Below are positions 48,908 through 52,921 of a stretch of DNA of 52,921 bases, piece after piece. Source of the stretch: Syncephalis fuscata (lineage: Eukaryota; Zoopagomycota; Zoopagomycetes; Zoopagales; Piptocephalidaceae). The stretch spans positions 1-52,921 of the forward strand of contig JAHLTZ010000072.1 in NCBI GenBank assembly GCA_025786725.1, in the 5' to 3' direction. Under the pieces are notes generated by a model. It was given only the letters and a program-made list of their open reading frames with translations. It did no database searches and had not been told where the DNA came from. The first letter of the stretch is position 1; every line of letters begins with the position of its first letter. The position numbers and the translations under genes were made by a program.

Positions 48908-51547
48908 TTACCATAAAGCAGAGACAATCTTCTTGTTGTTGGCACGCTTGAAGGTGACGGTTGGCGAGCGCCAGATGTCGTAGTCAGCGTCATGATGAGC
49001 TTTACCATATGGGCGAAGTGCCATCAACTCAACGTAGTATTTGCCATCTGGAAGATCTGATGTACGTTGGCGAGCATCCAACGTAACTAAAGTTCCAGGC
49101 CATTGAATAACACTGACGGCATTTCCGGGGCTGTTGTCATTACGGCCAACCCATTCTGTGAGAGAGCCAGGAATTAAACCAAGTAGCTTGCGCGTGGTGG
49201 CGTTGTAGACACGAGCCTGTACCTTGCGAGTCGGGTATTCAATACGGTATACCAATTCAGGGAAGTCGTTATCGGCAATTTGGTAAGTAGCGGTTTGATC
49301 TGGAGTGGAGATAGTTTCGTTGGTGCGCAAGTTTTGGAATACAGGCAATTTGCCGCTGTTTCATGACGTGTAAATCTTTAAGATTGCCCTTCATACCCAG
49401 ATAAGGAACGTGAACGGCATCGTTTGTAATGTTGGCGGTGGCGCTTGTTGCAGTATTAATGACGATATATCCAGAGTAGACCCAGTGTTCAGCGGCTGGC
49501 AAGTTTTTGGGCTCAGAGATGCGTACAGTAATCTTTTCAGTTTCACCAGCGGCAATGCGAATACGAGTGGTGGAGAAGCTGACTGAAGCTGCCTCATCAT
49601 TGAGTTGTGGCTCAGGCAATGCTACACCTGTTACATCAAGGCCATTAACAGAAGCAGCAGGACGGTGAGTAATGTAGTAGTCGCGTGCACGCTTAGCGTT
49701 GTTAGTGATTCTAAGTACTTGTTGGCTTGCTGGAGCATGCTCTGTATCGTTAAGAGCAATGCGAGACGGGCTAACGAGTGTTGTGCCGTAGATAGCACGT
49801 TCGACATTAAGCAAGCCGGCGCCCTGACGTGCTACAGGACTTGTGCGCTGGTCGGCCTTGACTTCAGTGGTGGGACGTGCCGTATTCTGGAAAAGCTGGT
49901 GGATGCGTCCCAAATTCAAATTACGCTTCTTGGTGGCCTCGAGGTAAAGAGCAATTGAGCCAGCCATGTAAGGTGTGGCCATGGAGGTGCCACTGAGTGT
50001 AGCATACTTACCCATGTCAAGCGGGTAAGTAGAGTAGATCATGCCGCCAGGTGCGCCAATGTCTGGCTTCATTTCTACACGAGGGCCCGGACCCCACGAG
50101 GAGAAGGATGAGAGACGGCCAGCAGTAGGATTTTCAAAGCCAAGCTGTTCTGAGCTAAAGACAATTTGAGCCTGAGCATCATTTTGGACACCGGCGACCA
50201 AAGCTTCACCATCAGCTTGGGCAACACCGACGACAGGAATGGTGACAGCGGGGTCTTCAACACCTGGTGTAATACTGCCAAACACATTGTTGTATACAAT
50301 AACACCAATGGCACCAGCTTGTTGGGCATTTTTGGCTTTGTCGACAAACGAGCATGTGCCACGTTTGATCAAGACTACCTTGTTTTTTAGATCAACGGTT
50401 GTTGGCTTGCAGGCATCCTTGTTGTCGCCTGCATCGTAAACACTGACTGCGGCAGTCTTCATGTTAACCGCACCCTCTTTAGAGCTTGCGTATGGAAAGT
50501 GCTTGGTGGGGGCTGATGCCAATGATAAAGTATAGGCACGGTACTTGATATTGTCCAATGAAGCAACTGAAAAGGCACTGGGCGCAATCGCAGGCGAAGA
50601 TGCCTCCCAAAGACCTTTGGTAGCAGAGTTACCCATGGCGGCAACGACAATTAGACCCTTGCGGGAAAGGCGTTCAGCCACGACAGCATCGGGACTCTGG
50701 CCCCAGGAGCTATCACCACCCAAAGACAAATTGACAATATCCATCTTTTCTTTAAAGGCACGCTCTAACGCGGCAATAATCACGTCATTTTCGGCGGATC
50801 CTTTGCAGCCAAAGACGCGATAGGCACCAAATGTAACTTTGGGTGCAACACCTACAAATGTTGCATCGTCAGCACCAATGATACCGGCAACGTGTGTACC
50901 GTGTCCGGCACAAGTATCGCGGGGATCGGCATCAGGCACGGGTAGGGTCTTTCCACCAGTGTAGGCATCACCGACAAAATCCCAGCCAGTGGCTACACGG
51001 CACTTTGGGCCAAAGCAACCACCCAAGCCTGGGTGCATGTAGTCGATACCAGTGTCGATAACACCGACTCTTAAGCCAGCACCACCAAGGTTATTTTTGG
51101 TGTGCAAAATGTCGACACCAGTCATGGTGTGCGTGTATGGTAACCCCTTATCTTCAACAAAGTTGGATACTTCAAAATGAGGAACAAATACTTTGCGGAT
51201 GGGCCAGACGCGCTTGACACCGGTCATGTTTGCAACCAAATCAATATTGGTGGTGTCCAGCTCCAAGCTAAGTGCGTTCATGGAAGTGCTGAAACTAAAG
51301 CGTTCGTCAAATCCAATATTACGGTTGCGTAGTTCTTGACGAAATTGTTTTGTTGAGGTGCCACGGCAGCGGTATCCGGCTCTTCGCTGAGCTCAACCAT
51401 ATAGGCATTTTTGACAATGTTGGTAGCCGGATGATTAGAAGGTGGTGCAAGAAACCGGCTTTGGTTAGCGGAACGTTGCTGCTGGGCGAGACCGTTGCTT
51501 GCGGCCAGCATCAATAATAAGGTTGTAATAAGCGTCGACTTCATCAT
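48908..51547 (-). CDS. Secreted subtilisin-like serine protease with PA domain (frameshifted)
   Basis: An extracellular S8 protease read as one intronless gene of about 880 residues. The start MMKSTLITTLLLMLAASNGL is a signal peptide. An I9-type propeptide follows (NAYMVELSEEPD...GVKRVWPI). Catalytic motifs are Asp in VGVIDTGIDYMHPG, His in CAGHGTHVAGI and Ser in LSGTSMATPYMAGS. Between His and Ser lies a PA-domain insert (VVLIKRGTCSFVDKAKNAQQ, AIGVIVYNN). A C-terminal Fn3-like region follows, ending KKIVSALW. The frame breaks once in the propeptide (near 51343) and once near 49350, each by one base at a short run; both sides stay clearly homologous, so sequence error is likelier than decay. 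By family it degrades extracellular protein and the prodomain is removed on secretion. Confidence 0.9.
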
Positions 51548-52417
51548 AAAATCGCGCAGAAATCGTAAATGGAAATAAAGAATAGAATAGAATTAAACGT
51601 CAGTTGATAGTAACAATTCAGCAGTGCTGGCGTTAAAATAATAGAATCAAGTAAAAACACGTTCGTAAACAGAGTAAAAATATCGTCAATAGAGACTAGA
51701 AATAGGTGGTGATATCGTAAAGGCAAGGTTAGTTATGTTGATGTTGATAGCAAGCCGTATACAAACTTATAGCAAGTTATATAGTATTGCAAAATGCTTG
51801 AAGCATAGGCGACTTTATTGTGCCATCACGTGCAGGCTATTGTGTCCTATGCTTTTCCAAATAAGCCATGTAATATATTGTGCCATTCAGCATTTTTGAC
51901 AAATGCACAACGTGATAGGTCATGCGTGTAACAACATTGGACATTAACCAGTGTGGGCACTGTTTTTTTTAATAATTCGGCAAACGAGATAATATAGGCC
52001 TTATTAATTTTACAAATGTTGCTAGTTTGTGAAACAATGAACTGGCAGTTTTACAGATGTACTGGTCCCGCAAACTACGACACACAAAGAAAGGGCCGAC
52101 ATTTGCCATGAAAATCTCATTTTGCCACCATTTTTATCATTAAAAAAACAGATGTTAATCTGATCCAGTGGATAAGCATTCTTACCATTGTAAATGGGAT
52201 CTGTTGGTTAAGCTAGAGTTTACTCGGGCCTAGCACGTTTACTAGCATGACATGTTAATCATAAATTTTACTCTGCAAAAGTTTTGCCTATCTATTTGTA
52301 CAACTATACAATAGTGAGGCAGATAGTGATGGTAAATAAGAGCACAGACATTATGCAACCTATGACTGTATAACATCGACTATAATCGTTGTGTTTGCTT
52401 TAAAACAAGACAGCTGA
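51548..52417. promoter_or_regulatory. Upstream region of the subtilase gene
   Basis: It should include the subtilase promoter. A loose inverted repeat (agcatagg/cctatgct) lies near 51805-51853. No gene is recognised. Confidence 0.4.
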
Positions 52418-52714
52418 TTGTTAAAATTGAACATGTATCTAATCTATGGCCCATTTACTTGTTTAATGGTTATATTAGCATGTTATCTACCAGAAAAGCA
52501 AAATATAATGGTGCAAAGTACTTTTATTGTACAAACAATCAATATTCGATATAATAGCTTGGGTACTTGGCACCTTATTTGTTTCACATATCAACGAAAT
52601 GGCCTTTATGCATCAGATTATTATAAGCCGCGTAAACCTGAAATATGTGGAACAGTACAGTACAACCATACTAATTTGAGCTCTATTGCTACCATAGTTT
52701 TTTATGAAAAATAA
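52418..52714 (+). CDS. Small ORF, possible secreted protein or exon
   Basis: A 98-residue ORF with a hydrophobic N-terminal stretch (MYLIYGPFTCLMVILACYLP) and a more polar remainder carrying a sequon (NHTNLSS) and four cysteines. The composition is more protein-like than that of random ORFs in this AT-rich DNA, but no homologue is recognised and it may be an isolated or decayed exon. Confidence 0.25.
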   Translation: MLKLNMYLIYGPFTCLMVILACYLPEKQNIMVQSTFIVQTINIRYNSLGTWHLICFTYQRNGLYASDYYKPRKPEICGTVQYNHTNLSSIATIVFYEK

Positions 52715-52921
52715 TAACACTGAGTAATATATTGGAATTAAATGGTATTTTAGCTATATCAAAATTAACAAAAAACTTATTGTTATTACCAAATATAATA
52801 TACGAATTATTGGTGTCTTCTATTTTTACAACTATAATAAATATTCTTTTGTTCATATTTCTAAAACTGTCTCTGTTTCATAAAACATAATTATATAAAT
52901 AATATATATATTGGCCATAAA
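52715..52921. other. Terminal AT-rich sequence
   Basis: Nothing is recognised to the end of the window. Confidence 0.5.

Noticed and set aside
49605-49958. Plus-strand ORFs within the subtilase gene
   Set aside because: Antisense shadows; the minus strand carries the conserved catalytic and Fn3-like domains.

Overview
The window looks like nuclear DNA from a fungus, most likely an early-diverging (Zoopagomycota- or Mucoromycota-like) lineage. The DNA is AT-rich, and the genes are split by many short GT...AG introns, mostly 50-90 nt and one only 33 nt. The gene set is eukaryotic and fungal: V-ATPase subunit C, eIF2-beta, a BAR/PH protein of Slm1 type, a 7TM-RGS receptor, a mitochondrial half-ABC transporter, a secreted subtilase and a full-length neurofibromin. 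The taxon is inferred; no rRNA or other marker gene is present.

Layout. 1-306 is the 3' end of an unidentified gene. 575-9109 (+) is a very large multi-exon protein with a paired zinc finger and helical-repeat-like sequence, only tentatively UNC80-like. 9291-11014 (-) is V-ATPase subunit C. 11.7-19.2 kb carries three predicted secreted, repetitive or low-complexity proteins, all on the minus strand, plus a relict exon; eIF2-beta (16624-17684, +) sits between them. 19847-21416 (+) is a 7TM-RGS protein. 22273-27455 (-) is a 1675-residue Slm1-like BAR/PH protein with eleven near-identical 44-residue repeats. It is bracketed by two 437-bp inverted repeats that look identical by eye.

27.5-35.0 kb is a gene-poor graveyard. 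It holds a second diverged inverted repeat pair, a decayed higher-GC reading frame, a hairpin-bearing direct repeat pair, a 41-bp duplication and a pair of oppositely oriented relict exons. 35042-44712 (+) is a neurofibromin (RasGAP) colinear with animal NF1. 44943-48059 (-) is an ABCB10/Mdl1-like transporter. 48908-51547 (-) is a secreted subtilase. The last 1.4 kb holds only one weak ORF.

Functional themes. Several genes belong to membrane-proximal signalling: Ras off-switch (neurofibromin), G-protein off-switch (RGS receptor) and a PI(4,5)P2/TORC2-linked scaffold (Slm-like). They are not an operon. The neurofibromin, ABC and subtilase genes contain many one-base frame breaks, mostly at short homopolymers, while protein-level conservation continues across them. 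This points to consensus errors in the assembly rather than to pseudogenes.

Exon boundaries were read by eye from splice signals and frame continuity. Homology calls rest on recognised motifs, not on database searches.
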